From: Mesostigma viride
Taxonomy: Eukaryota; Streptophyta; Mesostigmatophyceae; Mesostigmatales; Mesostigmataceae
NCBI GenBank assembly: GCA_009746045.1
Contig: RPFO01000090.1
Coordinates: forward strand, 568,887 to 632,886
DNA: 64,000 nt
Direction of reading: 5' to 3'
Positions 32,041 through 43,500 of the stretch are shown one piece after another. Positions within the stretch are counted from its first letter, which is position 1. Every line of letters starts with the position of its first letter. A program made the position numbers and the translations under genes. The notes below the pieces were generated by a model that saw only the letters and a program-made list of their open reading frames with translations, had not been told where the DNA came from and ran no database searches.

Positions 32041-33784
32041 GCAGTTGATCCGCGGGCCGATGCAGTGCGCCTGTGTTCTTGGATTCCCAGGAATCATGGC
32101 GATATTAATTATTGTCGATGCAGAAACCAATAAGATTGGAGACTCGATGGCACTGGCAGTCGTCACTGCGCAGGCAGCACAACGGTCCGAGCCCCGCCAA
32201 AAACGACCATCTTATTCCGTCACCAAATTGGCGCGAGATCCCAAAAATCTGGTGGGCGGGAAGGTGACGACGAGGCAAAAAGTCACGCAGCACCCATGGC
32301 GGCCGTGAAAATCCTAGCGACCATCCTGAGAACACATTACGGACAGCGAATTCATTTTGAGCCTTCATAACTCATCTACTTCACGTAGATATTTTTTTAT
32401 CCCAAAGAAATCGGCCCATTTTTTCAGGAAAACAGAAAAAGGGCGGGCATTTTCGCGAGGTCGGGTCAGGTCCGCTGCATTTTGCAGTGGACCCCCAAAA
32501 AGTCACACCCGAAACCGGCTTATCGAAAACGGCGACAGTGTAGCTCGAGGTAAGCCGCTCGCACGATTCTGTGACTAATTCAAAAAGTTTTGACCGAAAA
32601 ACTTTTTGTTAAAACGACTGCCATTGTAAATGCCTCGTTGCCGCAGCAGTTGGAACTGCCAGGAGGGTGCGTGCGGGGCTGATCATGGCAACGCACGTAA
32701 AAATATGCCATTATGACACTTGAGCTCCCAAGAAAACCAGCATTTGATTGAAAACAATGAGTAGAGCCCCTGCCAAATTAAGGCAGGTTTAAGTAGTCAT
32801 CTCGTCTCCCTCGCATGCAGGAGCAAGAGCCCCCCAAGGGTGGGATGGGTGGGAAGAAACAATTACGGGTCACAAACCGCCGACCATGCTTATCAAGCCT
32901 ACCGTCAAAATGGAAAACGGCAAAACCAGAAATATCCTAACGCTGACAATTTAATAATTCAGCCAGCCAGCTCATCTGTCACACGTCTGAGCTGTCAGGC
33001 CATGTGTACTCTTCGAATGCAACCCTGAACACACTACCCAACCAAGCAGCACACCGATCAATTGGTGAGTGCTGGTTACATCAGATTTTATTACAGCTTT
33101 TTGACGCAACTTCCGTCAGCATTCCACACATGGCCGGCCGTTCAAACAAACGGCGCCTGACTTACAAAAGGCAAAGCTAGTTGCCAGTAGGATTCCCCGG
33201 TAAACAACAAGTCGTCCCCATTCGTCTAACAAGCCTCTCTGCATGTACAGCCACAAGGTTGTGGCGGCCCTTTCTTTCCCGCATTCTACTATTTTCAGAG
33301 AAATCCGACTACCTCGTTTCTTTCATTTTTGTCATCCCATTTGCGCAGGGCGCTTCAACAACTTCTAGAGCGGAGCCCAGCCTGATTTTTTGCTGGCTCT
33401 GTAGTGTAGACCTGCGCTTATCACTGAATATCGCCTGCGATCGTTGCGAAATGAAGCATGAATACGCATTGCGCTGGTCGAATCGACGCTGTACAGTGGA
33501 ACCTGCTTTTTCGGCATCCCGAGCCAAGGTAGGGTGAAGCCAGCCCCGTTCGCCATCCAGATTTTCTGCCTGTCTCTTTCCCCGAGGCTCGTGAAAGCGC
33601 CTCGTTCATGTTACGCCGGACGCCTCGTCAAGCATCGCTGCTCGTGAGGGAGACGTAAGCCATGGCAAGCCTCCCCATGCAAACAGCATGATGTGCGCCT
33701 GTTCATTCTTCCAAGTGTAATTCATGGCGTAGGAAGCTGAGCCTGAAGGCAACAAACAGAAGGTATATGTCCTGTATTCAACAG
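32041..33784. other. No recognisable gene; one hairpin
   Basis: Short open frames only. A short hairpin lies at 32581-32608 (stem CAAAAAGTTTT, loop of 6). No domain or repeat family is recognised. Confidence 0.45.
32581..32608. other. Perfect 11-bp hairpin
   Basis: CAAAAAGTTTT and AAAACTTTTTG flank a 6-base loop (GACCGA). A/T-rich; it could be a transposon relic or chance. Confidence 0.6.
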
Positions 33785-34920
33785 TCAGCACATATAGCTA
33801 TGCTGAGATCCAGCAGGCCTGTTCTCCCGTCCGTGCCGCTCAGGCGGTACAGCGCCGCCTCCCTCGCGGCACTCCCTCGGTCGCCTCCGTTCAATCTCCC
33901 GCCGCATTCCCTGCTCGCGTCATCGATAAACACCAGAAAACCTACGCGGGTATTCTGCACACGGCTGATTGGATTGCTCTTTTCGCGGACCTCAACGCCC
34001 AGGGACGTGCGTGGCTGTTCTCGCTTTCCTTGCGGAGTGTGGGCTCGGCGTACCTTCGTGCTCTTCCCATGGCCCCCCCATTCGCCTTGGCTCCCAGCCA
34101 CTACTCGGTGGCGCTCCGGCACCAGCTATTTGCCCCGCAGCCTCTTGTTCCGGCCGGGCGGCCTTGTGGTAGCTGTGGGCAGCCGCTGGATCCCACGGGG
34201 ACTCACTACCTTGCCTGCATGGGGGGCCAACAGAATCAGAATTGGTATTTGTATTTGCACACTGTCCTCCTGACGGTGGTGCTCGCCATGATCCGGTCGG
34301 TTTTCCCCCACGCGAACATCCGGTCCGAGGATGCGGATGGCGCTGCCTTCTATTCCCCCAACCACCGGCCTGACATCGTGGTGCTGGACTTTGAGGGGGG
34401 TGGCCGGCATCTGCTTATTGACGTTTCGGTGGCGCGGCCCTTGGCTCTTAGCCACGTGGCTGGGGCCTCCCTCACGGCAGGTTACACGGCGGACCGGGCG
34501 GAGCGGGCCAAGCTCCTGGCCTACGGCGACGTCGGGCACCATCGTGTGGTGCCCTTTGTCCTGGAGGAGTTTGGGGCCATGGGGCCCCTGACCTCCGCCT
34601 TCTTCAAGGAGTGTTGCCGGCTCCGGGAGGACCGGCTGGACCTGGAGGGCCAGCGGGCCCCATGGTCGGCGCGGACCTGGACGTCATATTGGCGTCAGCG
34701 CTTGTCGGTGGCGCTGACTCGGGCCATGGCTGACATCATGCTCCGCCGTACGCGGGCTGATTTTGCGGTGCAGCAGGGCTATTAGGTTCCTCCCGTTAGG
34801 CGTTTCCATTGGTCTTATCGTAGTATAGAGCTTTGACATGGCTCTGTATATAGGTTTATAGCTGGGCGTTTGCTTTGGTTTGAGTGATTTCACTCTGCTG
34901 TAAGTAATTATATTTTTAAC
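33785..34920 (+). pseudogene. 3' fragment of an RLE-type LINE (subfamily A)
   Basis: An uninterrupted frame from about 33795 to 34785 aligns with the C-terminal third of the LINE at 41146-43356. It shares EIQQAC/GIQQAC, QKTYAGILHTADW, SVGSAYLRALPM, the CGSCGQPLDPTGTHYLAC finger, GGQQNQNW, the RPDIVVLD...HLLIDVSVARP endonuclease core and the ending SYWRQRLSVALTRAMADI. The reverse transcriptase part is absent, so this is a 5'-truncated insertion. The frame has no stop, which suggests it is not very old. The 3'UTR runs to about 34920, ending TATTTTTAACATATA. The last 204 bp recur inverted at 39700-39903. Confidence 0.8.
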
Positions 34921-36937
34921 ATATAGCTGTGTTGATGTGTGAACCCTGGAGCTTATCCAGCTTTAATAGGCCATACAACACGCTGCTGGGGCTTCACTTT
35001 AGCGGACTGTTGGCATAAGTATTTCAACCTCTTTCCTTGGCCAGATTATAATGCACCATGTTTATCAATGATGGGCGGCGTGTTCTGATCTGGGGCTGGG
35101 AGGCACGAAGAAACCAGGGGGGAGCCCAGGTATGTGAAGTGCGCAGATGCTGTTGCTGCCTTGGGAAACCCAGGATTCATTGCCCTTGTTACATTCAGAT
35201 ATGTTGAAGCAGGCTGAGCTAATTAAGTACTATACATGGAAGGGGGCTGATTTGTCTTTGATATGGTTGCTGCCTATGATGATGAATATTGTTGCGGGCA
35301 CAACAGAGTGCACAATGGGCTTACAGCATTGCGTAAGAGGCATGAATCTCACCAGGACACCTTCTACGGGCTCACAACAACATCACAATAACGATTACCA
35401 AAGTGCTTGCTGCCACACCACTGCCACATCACTCCCCACCACCCCAACACACCTACCACTGTTACGCCGCTGTTAGCAGTGCCACAATTGCATAGCAATA
35501 CCAACATTCCTGTCGTTAGCATGGAGGACCACCAGGTGCATCGTGTGCGCATACCCATGTGACAGATATTATAGACTCCCACAAGGAGCAACGTCCACCA
35601 CCATGAGTCTCGCCTATTGGTGTAACTGCTGGCAGTGTCCCTACAACTCAGTATGGAATCTGCCATAAACGATAACGCCAGGCCCTGCACCATAATTGCT
35701 GCCACAATCTGCCATATTGACTTCGCCCATCGCAGCCTTGATCGTGATTGCAGCCACAAGTTCCTGCCGGCCCTCTTCATCTCGTCTATCGTAGCACCAG
35801 AAACTGGGGCCACATTTAGCAGCATCGGCAGCTGACATAGCTGGCACCTGGCACAACAGATAATGCCAGTAGTATGAAAGAAGGCACCCTACTGCTCACC
35901 ATTGCTATCAATCACTGGCATGATCAATCTGTCACTACCACTTGCCAGCACCACAGAATATCATGACCTGGTGTGTTGCCACGGAAATCTGAATGGAGAG
36001 CTTTCACCACAAGCCCACCCCAATGAGTTGGTTTGCACACTACACCACTGTTGGCTGTACCGTGCCACCTGCCACATAAATTTCCCTTCCATCATGCAGC
36101 AGTAGCAACATAACCTCAAGGCTAGACCATAACATCTATCTGCATGACCGATAGCCTTCATGATCGCTGCCTCGTGCCACTGGCCATACTACTGCCATCT
36201 GCATTACTTTCTACCACATGTGCCACTCTCTTCTGCATCACTATATAGATCCCACTACTGCTGCCTAACCTGCCTGCTGCCATGCAGCACCTTCGCTGGT
36301 ATCAGCTCATGGCATGCCCGTGGCCACATCCTCCATCTGCCGTGCATAGCCCATGCTTCACTAGGATTGTTAGTCCAGGGTGCACGATGAACAACACATA
36401 AAAAAATGCCCATGCACCTTTAGAAGATTGTTTGGCATGCGAGCTAGCTGGCTAGTTAATGTGCTAGAGATGTTAGATAGCAACTGCAAGCAAATGTAGT
36501 GTGCAGCCATGTTTGCTTCGAACCACTATTTGACTTGCCAACTAGTTGCTCTCTCTCAACACGCCCCACCATTGGAATGTTGGTAGTTAATACTATTGAT
36601 GTATCAAAGAGACAACTGTTCATGTATTTCCATGATGAAGTGCATGCCACATGTATGGGTGGAGATAACCAAGTTGGAGTTCAACCTTACCTCAGCTCGT
36701 ACTGTTATGGGGTATGAACTAATTGTAAGGAAATATTATATGATGTTGGCTGCTGTCACGTGTCACTGTGACACGTCGTCATCTGTGGTGTGACTGAGGT
36801 AATACTTGGCAATCATGTTCAGCATGCTCTATTTAAATTGCATTAAAAATCAGTCAGCTCTGTCTGAACTCATTTGCGCTGCCTGTGGTGCATTATATAT
36901 CCAAATTTTGCGCGAGAGTGACGCGTGACAGCAGAAT
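34921..36937. other. No recognisable gene
   Basis: About 2 kb with GCCAC- and CACCA-rich degenerate sequence in 35360-36330 and only short open frames on both strands. No domain, splice pattern or clear transposon end is visible. Confidence 0.45.
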
Positions 36938-37285
36938 CACACTAGGAACTCAGATCTGAGATTTTTCTCAGTTTTTCTCAGTTTTCTCAGTTTTCTCAGG
37001 AAGGCTGCCTGAGATTTCCTGAGATGTCCTGAGATTTCCTGAGATTTCCTGAGATCAACTGAGAAAAATCTCAGTTTTCTCAGGAAAACTGAGAAAATCA
37101 CCTGAGAAAACTGAGAAAACTGAGAAAAAACTGAGATCAGCCTGAGAAAGTCGCCTGGCCTGAGATTTTTTTTTCTCAGGAACGAAATTTCTCAGGCGCC
37201 CGGTTTTTTCTCAGGTTGCTGCCTGAGAAAATCTGAGACTGAGAAAATCTGGGAAACTTAAGGCCTGAGAAAAACTGAGAAACCT
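36938..37285. repeat. CTGAGAAA/TTTCTCAG bidirectional motif array
   Basis: Begins CACACTAGGAACTCAGATCT and then consists of about 330 bp of CTGAGA, CTGAGAAA, CTGAGATTTC and their reverse complements in irregular order, allowing many alternative hairpins. The same motif builds the array at 46193-46585, which ends with the inverted border GAGTTCCTAGTG. No target-site duplication was found at either. Confidence 0.85.
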
Positions 37286-37444
37286 CATGCACACAGAGAA
37301 ATCGCATTCATACCACGCAACCAGAAATCGCTTTGATTACAAATTATAATAATTTCTTGTGCAGTTGGAGTACAGCTCTTCAAGTTTAATAAGAACATCA
37401 ATTTCAGTCACTAGACGAGTTGCTACAATCTGCTTCAGCGTAGC

Positions 37445-37822
37445 TCACTTTTCCATACGCCCTTGCACTTCTCCTCGTTGGTGCAAGGTCGCCCCGGCTA
37501 GGTTCAGCCACATTCTTGTGCTGCCTACCCCCTCTCCCCCTCTGCCCACGATCGATCCCCCGCGTAGGTTCAGCCGCATACTCGCGGCCATAGCCACCAC
37601 GGGCAGAATCAGCAGCATTTTCTGCTGCAGGCTGCCTCCTTCCTCTCCCCCTCCGTCCACGCTTCCCCGTGCAGGTTCAGACGCATTGTAGCTGCATGGG
37701 TCATCACTGTCGCTGCTAGGTGGAGCCACATCCTCTTGGCAACCATTATCACTGCCGCTGCAGATGGAGGAATCAGTTTCTGCTGCAGGCTGCTTACCCC
37801 TCCTCTTCCTTGGTGCAGGCAT
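37445..37822 (-). CDS. Hypothetical acidic/serine-rich exon
   Basis: Not recognised. From the ATG at 37822 the minus strand reads MPAPRKRRGKQPAAETDSSI, with a basic cluster like a nuclear localisation signal, then Asp/Ser-rich and Gly-rich sequence, about 125 residues. The frame ends at a TGA whose context (AAAA|GTGAGC) could be a splice donor. Beyond it the same frame continues with a helical stretch (LKQIVATRLVTEIDVLIKLE). The nucleotide sequence holds degenerate internal repeats (TCTGCTGCAGGCTGC twice), so it may be non-coding. It sits between two motif-array elements. Confidence 0.25.
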   Translation of the reverse strand: MPAPRKRRGKQPAAETDSSICSGSDNGCQEDVAPPSSDSDDPCSYNASEPARGSVDGGGEEGGSLQQKMLLILPVVAMAASMRLNLRGGSIVGRGGEGVGSTRMWLNLAGATLHQRGEVQGRMEK

Positions 37823-37836
37823 GCCATCCTCGCTGC

Positions 37837-37906
37837 CACACTAGGAACGGAGTGTTGACAAACTTTGACAATTGTTTGTCAAGAATTGTCACATAGTTCT
37901 AGTGTG
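37837..37906. repeat. 70-bp palindromic TTGACAA mini-element
   Basis: Starts CACACTAGGAAC and ends GTTCTAGTGTG, inverted copies differing by one base. The interior is TTGACAA, TTTGACAATTG, TTTGTCAAG and AATTGTCA. The left border is the same 12 bases that begin the CTGAGAAA array at 36938, although the interior motif differs. Flanks show no clear duplication. Confidence 0.65.
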
Positions 37907-38269
37907 ACCCGCTGGCTTCGCACAGCCAATTTTTTTTTTTTTTTTAATCAATTTTTGGCGGTAGAGAGACCATGGAGGGACTGCCCGCTGCCCGCTGTAG
38001 ACGCATACTGTAGTTCGTAGAAGCGTACTCCTTCGCTGCACTCCGGAGAGGAATCGTGACGGACTGACGGTCTCCTTCGCTGCCCTCCAGAGAGGAGGCC
38101 GCTAAAGTGGCCGCTCGCTTCGCTCGCTGGGAGCTTTGCGCGGATTGGTTGGCAGTTCTTCCGTGCGCTTGGCGCTTCGCGCGGATTGGTGGTCAGTCAG
38201 CCCGCCCCTTCTGGCTTGGCCGCGTACTCGGTGATGCCCTGAATAGTGTCGGATTACCTTACATTGCCA

Positions 38270-38630
38270 AATTAGTAATATAGATTCTTGACATATCAAC
38301 TGCCATGACCTTGACAAACCTTGACAGAACTTGACAAAAGCTTGACCTGATAACATCAAAGGCTTGACAAACCTTGACAGAATGTTGAAAGGTTGACAAA
38401 ACCTTGACAATCTTTGAAATATCAACATATCAACACGGAAAAAAATGTCAATACACTGACAAACCAAGGTGATGTGTCAAGAAATGTCAAGACGTTAACA
38501 AAGGAAGGCCAAAAAAATTGTTAACATGACAAAATGTCCACAAATGTTAACATGACAAACGTCAACATGACAAACAAAGGCGTAGCAATTAAACTGACAA
38601 ATCAACACCACGCACAGGTAAACTTATTTC
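38270..38630. repeat. TTGACA/TGTCAA bidirectional motif array
   Basis: About 360 bp dense in CTTGACAAA, TTGACAGAA, ACATGACAAA, ATGTCAAGA and GTTAACA variants. The first part is mainly in one orientation; the reverse complement appears near 38475-38490. Same motif as the 70-bp element 370 bp upstream, so they may be parts of one decayed element. Confidence 0.7.
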
Positions 38631-39258
38631 ATTAAAATCAACAAGTTCAAAAGACCACCTAAACCGAGTCATCATCATCATCATCATCAAAATCAACATG
38701 GCTGCTACCTTGCTGCCTGAATTGCGGTTTTCTGCATTACATTAGCATGACAAACTGTACTGACAAAACACATGAAGGAGAAGTGCACTCAATCACAGTC
38801 CGAGGGTGGCGGGCAAGATGCACAGCCACAAGCATCTTACAAATGCAGTATAACATCCGCGTAGGGCTGTCCCAGCGATCATTGCTGAAATTAATGGACG
38901 ACTTTCTAGAAATTTACCGCAGGACACTGTCCAGTGCTACAGCGATGTGACGAGGGCTCAGAGCCTACAAAATCTGTGTCCGCAGGTGCCCTCCCCGCCA
39001 TGCTGGGCTGGCCGATGTGTGCGCCATGGTTGTGTTAGGTAGATTGCCTGCATGCAAGGGAAACATGCGTTATCCAGCAAAGCAGCAAAGGGAACACACA
39101 ACGATCTTAAGTGAGATGAATACCCGACGCCTTGACGCGCCAACAACGTTGCATTACCTAAATCAGTTGTGTGTAATGAGACGGCGTGAGAGCACAGCAG
39201 TCGCGTGGCTGTTTGTGAGTGATGGCTTGATTTTTGGACCGAGAAAGTGAGATAGTGG

Positions 39259-39392
<134 letters not shown>

Positions 39393-39606
39393 GGCCTGGT
39401 ATTCTCACCTAAACTGTCCCTATGTACCTCACAAGATGTAGGGAACTGCAAAACCACAGGAATACCTAGAGAAGAGCGCTTCCTGGCTCACGAAAAACTC
39501 GCCGATTGAGTGCTTGACGTTCACGTTTGATAATGCTGAACTGCGTTATCAAATCATCTGCGTTATCAAATCATCATCTTGCAGAGTCACGTCACTTGGT
39601 TGGTGC

Positions 39607-39639
39607 CGGGCCCGCTACAAAAAACGTAGCGGGCCCGGT
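39607..39639. other. GC-rich perfect hairpin
   Basis: CCGGGCCCGCTAC and GTAGCGGGCCCGG are exact reverse complements separated by 7 bases (AAAAAAC), a very stable 13-bp stem. It lies just upstream of the RLE-type LINE, after removal of the 39700-39903 insertion. It may belong to that LINE's 5' region or be a tiny foldback element. Confidence 0.75.
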
Positions 39640-39699
39640 GATGTCGCTATTACACCACCCGACTTTACATCGAGTCACTGTGAATGATATATAATATAT

Positions 39700-39903
39700 G
39701 TTAAAAATATAATTACTTACAGCAGAGTGAAATCACTCAAACCAAAGCAAACACCCAGCTATAAACCTATATACAGAGCCATGTCAAAGCTCTATACTAC
39801 CATAAGACCAATGGAAACGCCTAACGGGAGGAACCTAATAGCCCTGCTGCACCGCAAAATCAGCCCGCGTACGGCGGAGCATGATGTCAGCCATGGCCCG
39901 AGT
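39700..39903 (-). mobile_element. 204-bp 5'-truncated LINE insertion (subfamily A)
   Basis: Reverse complement of 34717-34920 with only a few differences and no length change: the last codons of the endonuclease ORF plus 3'UTR. AATGATATATA occurs on both sides (39682-39692 and 39904-39914), consistent with a target-site duplication. This is therefore an independent short insertion, placed at the upstream edge of the LINE that follows. Confidence 0.75.
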
Positions 39904-39908
39904 AATGA

Positions 39909-40960
39909 TATATATACCTCCCGGCCGTGGGGGCCGTCCCCGCGCCGGTCTTGTCCTCGGCTGCCACGAGCCCTGCTGACCGCCCGGCGGCCGGCCCCGC
40001 CCTGGGTTCCGCTGCAGCTGTAGTTCCTCTGGCTGAGGGTGCTCCCGACCCCTCCCCCTCTCGACCTGGGCCGGCCCAACCGGGTGGGCGCACCCCCTCA
40101 GATGGCTTCCATTATTGCCAAGTCGATGGTCCCCTTGGTGACCCGTGTGGCGCGCGCCTGCCCAACCGGAATTCGTTGCTGGTGCACATTCGGGCTTCCC
40201 ACCCCCACATCACGGAGGCCGCCATGCGCGCCATGGACTGCTACCGCTGCCCGGCAGCCCATTGCCAGCGGATTTTTTCGATCCACGGGCGGTACCAGCA
40301 TGAGCGGCAGTGCCGCCGCCAAACCCCCCAGAACGGCCTGCCCGGCGGCCCGGCGGCCGCACCGGCCTCCCGGTCCGGGGCGGCCCCTCGGTCGGCCCCT
40401 GCCCCTCCACCGGCATCGCAGGGTACGAGCGATCCGGGGGACCTCTCGGCAGGCTGGGCATTCCTGGCCACGCTCCCTTTTGCCGCCTGTGCGCGCAACC
40501 CTTGCATGACGCTCCCGGACGTCCCTCACCGCGCCCGGAGCTTGTTTACGCGCTGCGCCCTGCTTTCCCTGGCCCGGATGCATAGTCACCCTCTCGACGA
40601 ACTCGGCCACAAGCTGTTTCTCGTCACCCCCCGGCTCCTCTTAGCGCCGTTGGAGCGGGGCGTGCGTGGCGTACAGGGTGCGGTCATCGCTCGCTGCCGG
40701 CGGTTCCTCCTCGGGGATTGGGAAGGGCTGTGGGCGCTGCAGCCTCCGGCCTCCACCCGGGTGTCGGGGGCCGCCTCCTTTGCCCGGGTGGAAGCTGACG
40801 TCATGCGGTTGGTGAAGGTAGGTGAATTGAGCCGGGCCATGCAAAAGCTTGAACTGACCGCGTTGGCTCCCTCCACTCCCCCGACCCTGCAGGCTTTGCG
40901 CGACCTTCACCCCGACGAACCGGCCTTTGCGGTGCCCGCCCCGGCCACCCCCCGCCCCCG
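39909..40960 (+). pseudogene. LINE N-terminal zinc-finger region
   Basis: After about 50 Ala/Pro-rich residues come two finger-like segments: CQVDGPLGDPC...LLVHIRASH and CPAAHCQRIF...YQHERQC. The first fits C2H2 and the second is C2HC-like, as found at the N-terminus of R2-type LINE proteins for target recognition. A Pro/Ala-rich linker and helical region follow. The frame is lost in a C-rich run near 40945-40955, where the RT lead-in (PPPIVLDLDIFTAVLKDLPN) continues in another frame. Confidence 0.7.
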
Positions 40961-43356
40961 CCTATTGTCCTGGACCTGGACATCTTCACGGCTGTGCTGA
41001 AGGATCTGCCGAACGCCTCCTCCACCGGCCCCTCAGGCTGGCGCTACGAGCACCTCTCCGTGATGGCGGGCCATGGCGGGGCGACCGCACTCTTTGAGGC
41101 TGCCGCCGACTTGGCCGCGGGGTCCCTGGCCCCCGCGGCGCGCCCTTGGCTGGCTGGGGCACGCCTCATTGCCCTCCTGAAAGACGACGTCCCCCGCCTG
41201 CTGGCCGCGTTCGTCCCATTGCTTGCGGCGAGGTCCTACGCAAGCTGGTGAGTAAGGTCATTTGTCGCCAAAAGGCCCCCGAGTTTCGCGCCTACTTCTG
41301 CCCCAACCGGAGTGATACTGAGGAGTCCGTCGCGGCCCAGCTTGGCGTCGCCACCAAAGGGGGCAGCGACATCATCGTGCACACAGTTCAGGCCTACCTC
41401 GAGACGCATCCGACCCATGTGGCGCTGAAGGTGGATTGCCACAATGCGTTCAATGCTGTCACCAAGGCTAGCATCTTTGAGGCCGTCGGCGAGGCGTTCC
41501 CTGACCTTCTTGCGTGGACAGCAGCCTGCTACGGCGAACCCACTCAACTCTCCTTCCTCATGGAGGATGGGACGTTCGCCGACATCGCTTCCCGCACGGG
41601 AACCCAGCAAGGTGACCCCCTCGGCCCCTTTTACCTGTCTGCCCCGCTGCACAAGGCTCTCCAAGGTGTCCACGCTGCGCACCCGGATGTCGTGCTCCTC
41701 GCCTACATGGACGATATCCATGCCCTTGGCCCGGCCGACGCTGTGGTTGCCGCCCTGGCTGCCCTTGAAGTGGCCATGGCGGCCATCAACCTTCGGCTCA
41801 CCCTCCCCAAGTGTGCAGTCTTTTCGCCCCAGGGGGACTGCTCTGGCTTCCCCGCGGCTATCCCGGGGGCATTGGCGCGGGCGCGTGGTTTCTCGTGCCT
41901 GGGCGTCCCTGTGGGTGACCCTGACTACGTCGAAGAGGAGCTCCGGGCCACCGTGGAACAGCGCACCCATGTCCTTGAGACTTGGGCGCGCCTCAAGGAC
42001 CCCCAGACCAAAGGGCTCCTCCTGTGGTTTTGCGCCCACCCGCGGGTGGTTCACTGGCTCCGTGGCGCTCCCCCCCACTTGGTGCGGCTTGCCGCGGAAG
42101 GCCATGACGAGCGCATTCAGGCCGCCTTGCAGGTGCTCCTCCCCGGCCCTAGCCTGCCAGCTCACTCCATGCGCTTGGCCACCCTCCCCTGCCGCATGGG
42201 CGGGTGTGGGCTCACCCGCGCCGCCCGCCTCGCCCCCGCCGCCTTCCTTGGCTCTGTTGCTCAGGCCTGGGCGGAGATCCGCCGGTTGGTCCCCAGCGCC
42301 GTCAGCGCCATTCCCGACTTGGTCACCCCATCCCCCTTCCCCTTTGTGCAGGCTGTGCAGGATTCTTACCTCGGGATCCAGCAGGCTTGCGACCTCGTCC
42401 GCCCCGCTCAGGCCGTCCACCGTCGCCTGCCCCGGGGCACGCCCGGCGTGTCCACTGTCGTCAGTCCTAGTGTCTTCCCTGCCTGCGTTCATGAAAAACA
42501 ACAAAAGACCTACGCGGGTATACTACACTGTGCCGACTGGATGGGTCTGCATGCGAGCTTGAACGATCAGGGGAAGGCTTGGCTTCACTCCGTTTCCCTT
42601 GAGGGGAGCGTGGGGTCCGCATTCCTGCGCGCCCTCCCCATGAGCCCTTTGTTCACACTGGTTCCGGCCCTTTACGCCATCGCTCTCCGCCACCAGCTCT
42701 TTGCCCCGCAACCTCTCATCACGGCGGGTGCGTCCTGCGGCAGCTGCGGGCTTGCTCTGGATACTACTGGGACGCACTACATCGCGTGCATGGGTGGCCA
42801 GCAGAACCAGAACTGGTTCCTCTATCTCCATACCGCTCTCCTCCGGGTGGTGTGTGCCATGGTTCGGTCGGTCTTTCCCCACTCCACCATTAAGTGCGAG
42901 GACGCGGATGGGGCCGCCCTCTACTCACCCAACCACCGCCCCGACATTACCGTGCTTGACTACGACGGGCAGGGTTGCCACCTGCTCATCGATGTCTCCG
43001 TGGCTCGGCCGCTTTCCGGTCGCCACATCCTCCGGGCGGCTGTGGATGCCGGCGCTGCTGCCGCTGTGGCTGAGCGCGACAAGTTTGCCTCCTACGGCAA
43101 TGTGGGGCCCCACCGGGTCATCCCCTTTGTCCTTGAGGAGTTCGGGGCCATGGGCCCCAAGACAGCGGAGTTTTTCCACGAGTGCTGCCAGCGCCGTGAA
43201 GACCGCCTCGACCTCGAGGGTCAGACCGCCCCGTGGTCGGCCCGCACGTGGTCCTCGTATTGGCGGCAGCGTCTGTCACTCGCCCTCACTCGCACCGTGG
43301 CTGATGTGTTATTCCGCCGCACCCGGGCCGACTTTGTCGCGACCCACGCGGTCTAG
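40961..43356 (+). pseudogene. LINE reverse transcriptase and restriction-like endonuclease
   Basis: GPSGWRYEHLSVM and ARLIALLKDD are in one frame; a frameshift near 41190-41215 leads to RVRPIACGEVLRKLVSKVIC. RT motif A is VALKVDCHNAFNAV, motif B GTQQGDPLGPFYLS and motif C LAYMDDIHALG, all catalytic residues kept. Near the C-terminus CGSCGLALDTTGTHYIAC gives a CCHC finger (C-x2-C-x9-H-x3-C). RPDITVLDYDGQGCHLLIDV then matches the restriction-like endonuclease core (RPD...D-V). From 41146 to 43356 there is no stop for 736 codons. The long open frame on the opposite strand (41236-42504) is an antisense shadow of GC-rich codons. Confidence 0.85.
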
Positions 43357-43500
43357 ATTCCTTCCAGGCCTGCATGGTGGGCCGGCAGCGCTGTTGCTGC
43401 GTGTAGTTTTGTGATGTATAGTTAGTTGTACCTTGTGCCGCTGGCGTGATCCTTGGATGTCTGTGTCAGATTACTATTAATTTCTTCAGGGTTATTCTCC

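Larger units (their letters stand above)
39904..43500 (+). mobile_element. Near-complete LINE with zinc fingers, RT and restriction-like endonuclease
   Basis: One ORF of about 1150 codons, now broken by two frameshifts. Domain order: N-terminal C2H2-like fingers, a linker, reverse transcriptase, a thumb region, a CCHC finger and a C-terminal restriction-like endonuclease. This is the architecture of the R2/NeSL-like early-branching LINEs, which nick their target with a PD-(D/E)xK enzyme and often insert at specific sites. No ATG lies in frame before the fingers, so the 5' end is missing or altered. The 3'UTR runs past 43400 without an evident tail; a TATATATATA stretch lies at 43567-43577. 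Confidence 0.8.

Noticed and set aside
41236-42504. 422-codon open frame on the minus strand
   Set aside because: Antisense to the LINE reverse transcriptase frame, whose motifs are clear; GC-rich third positions keep the antisense frame open.
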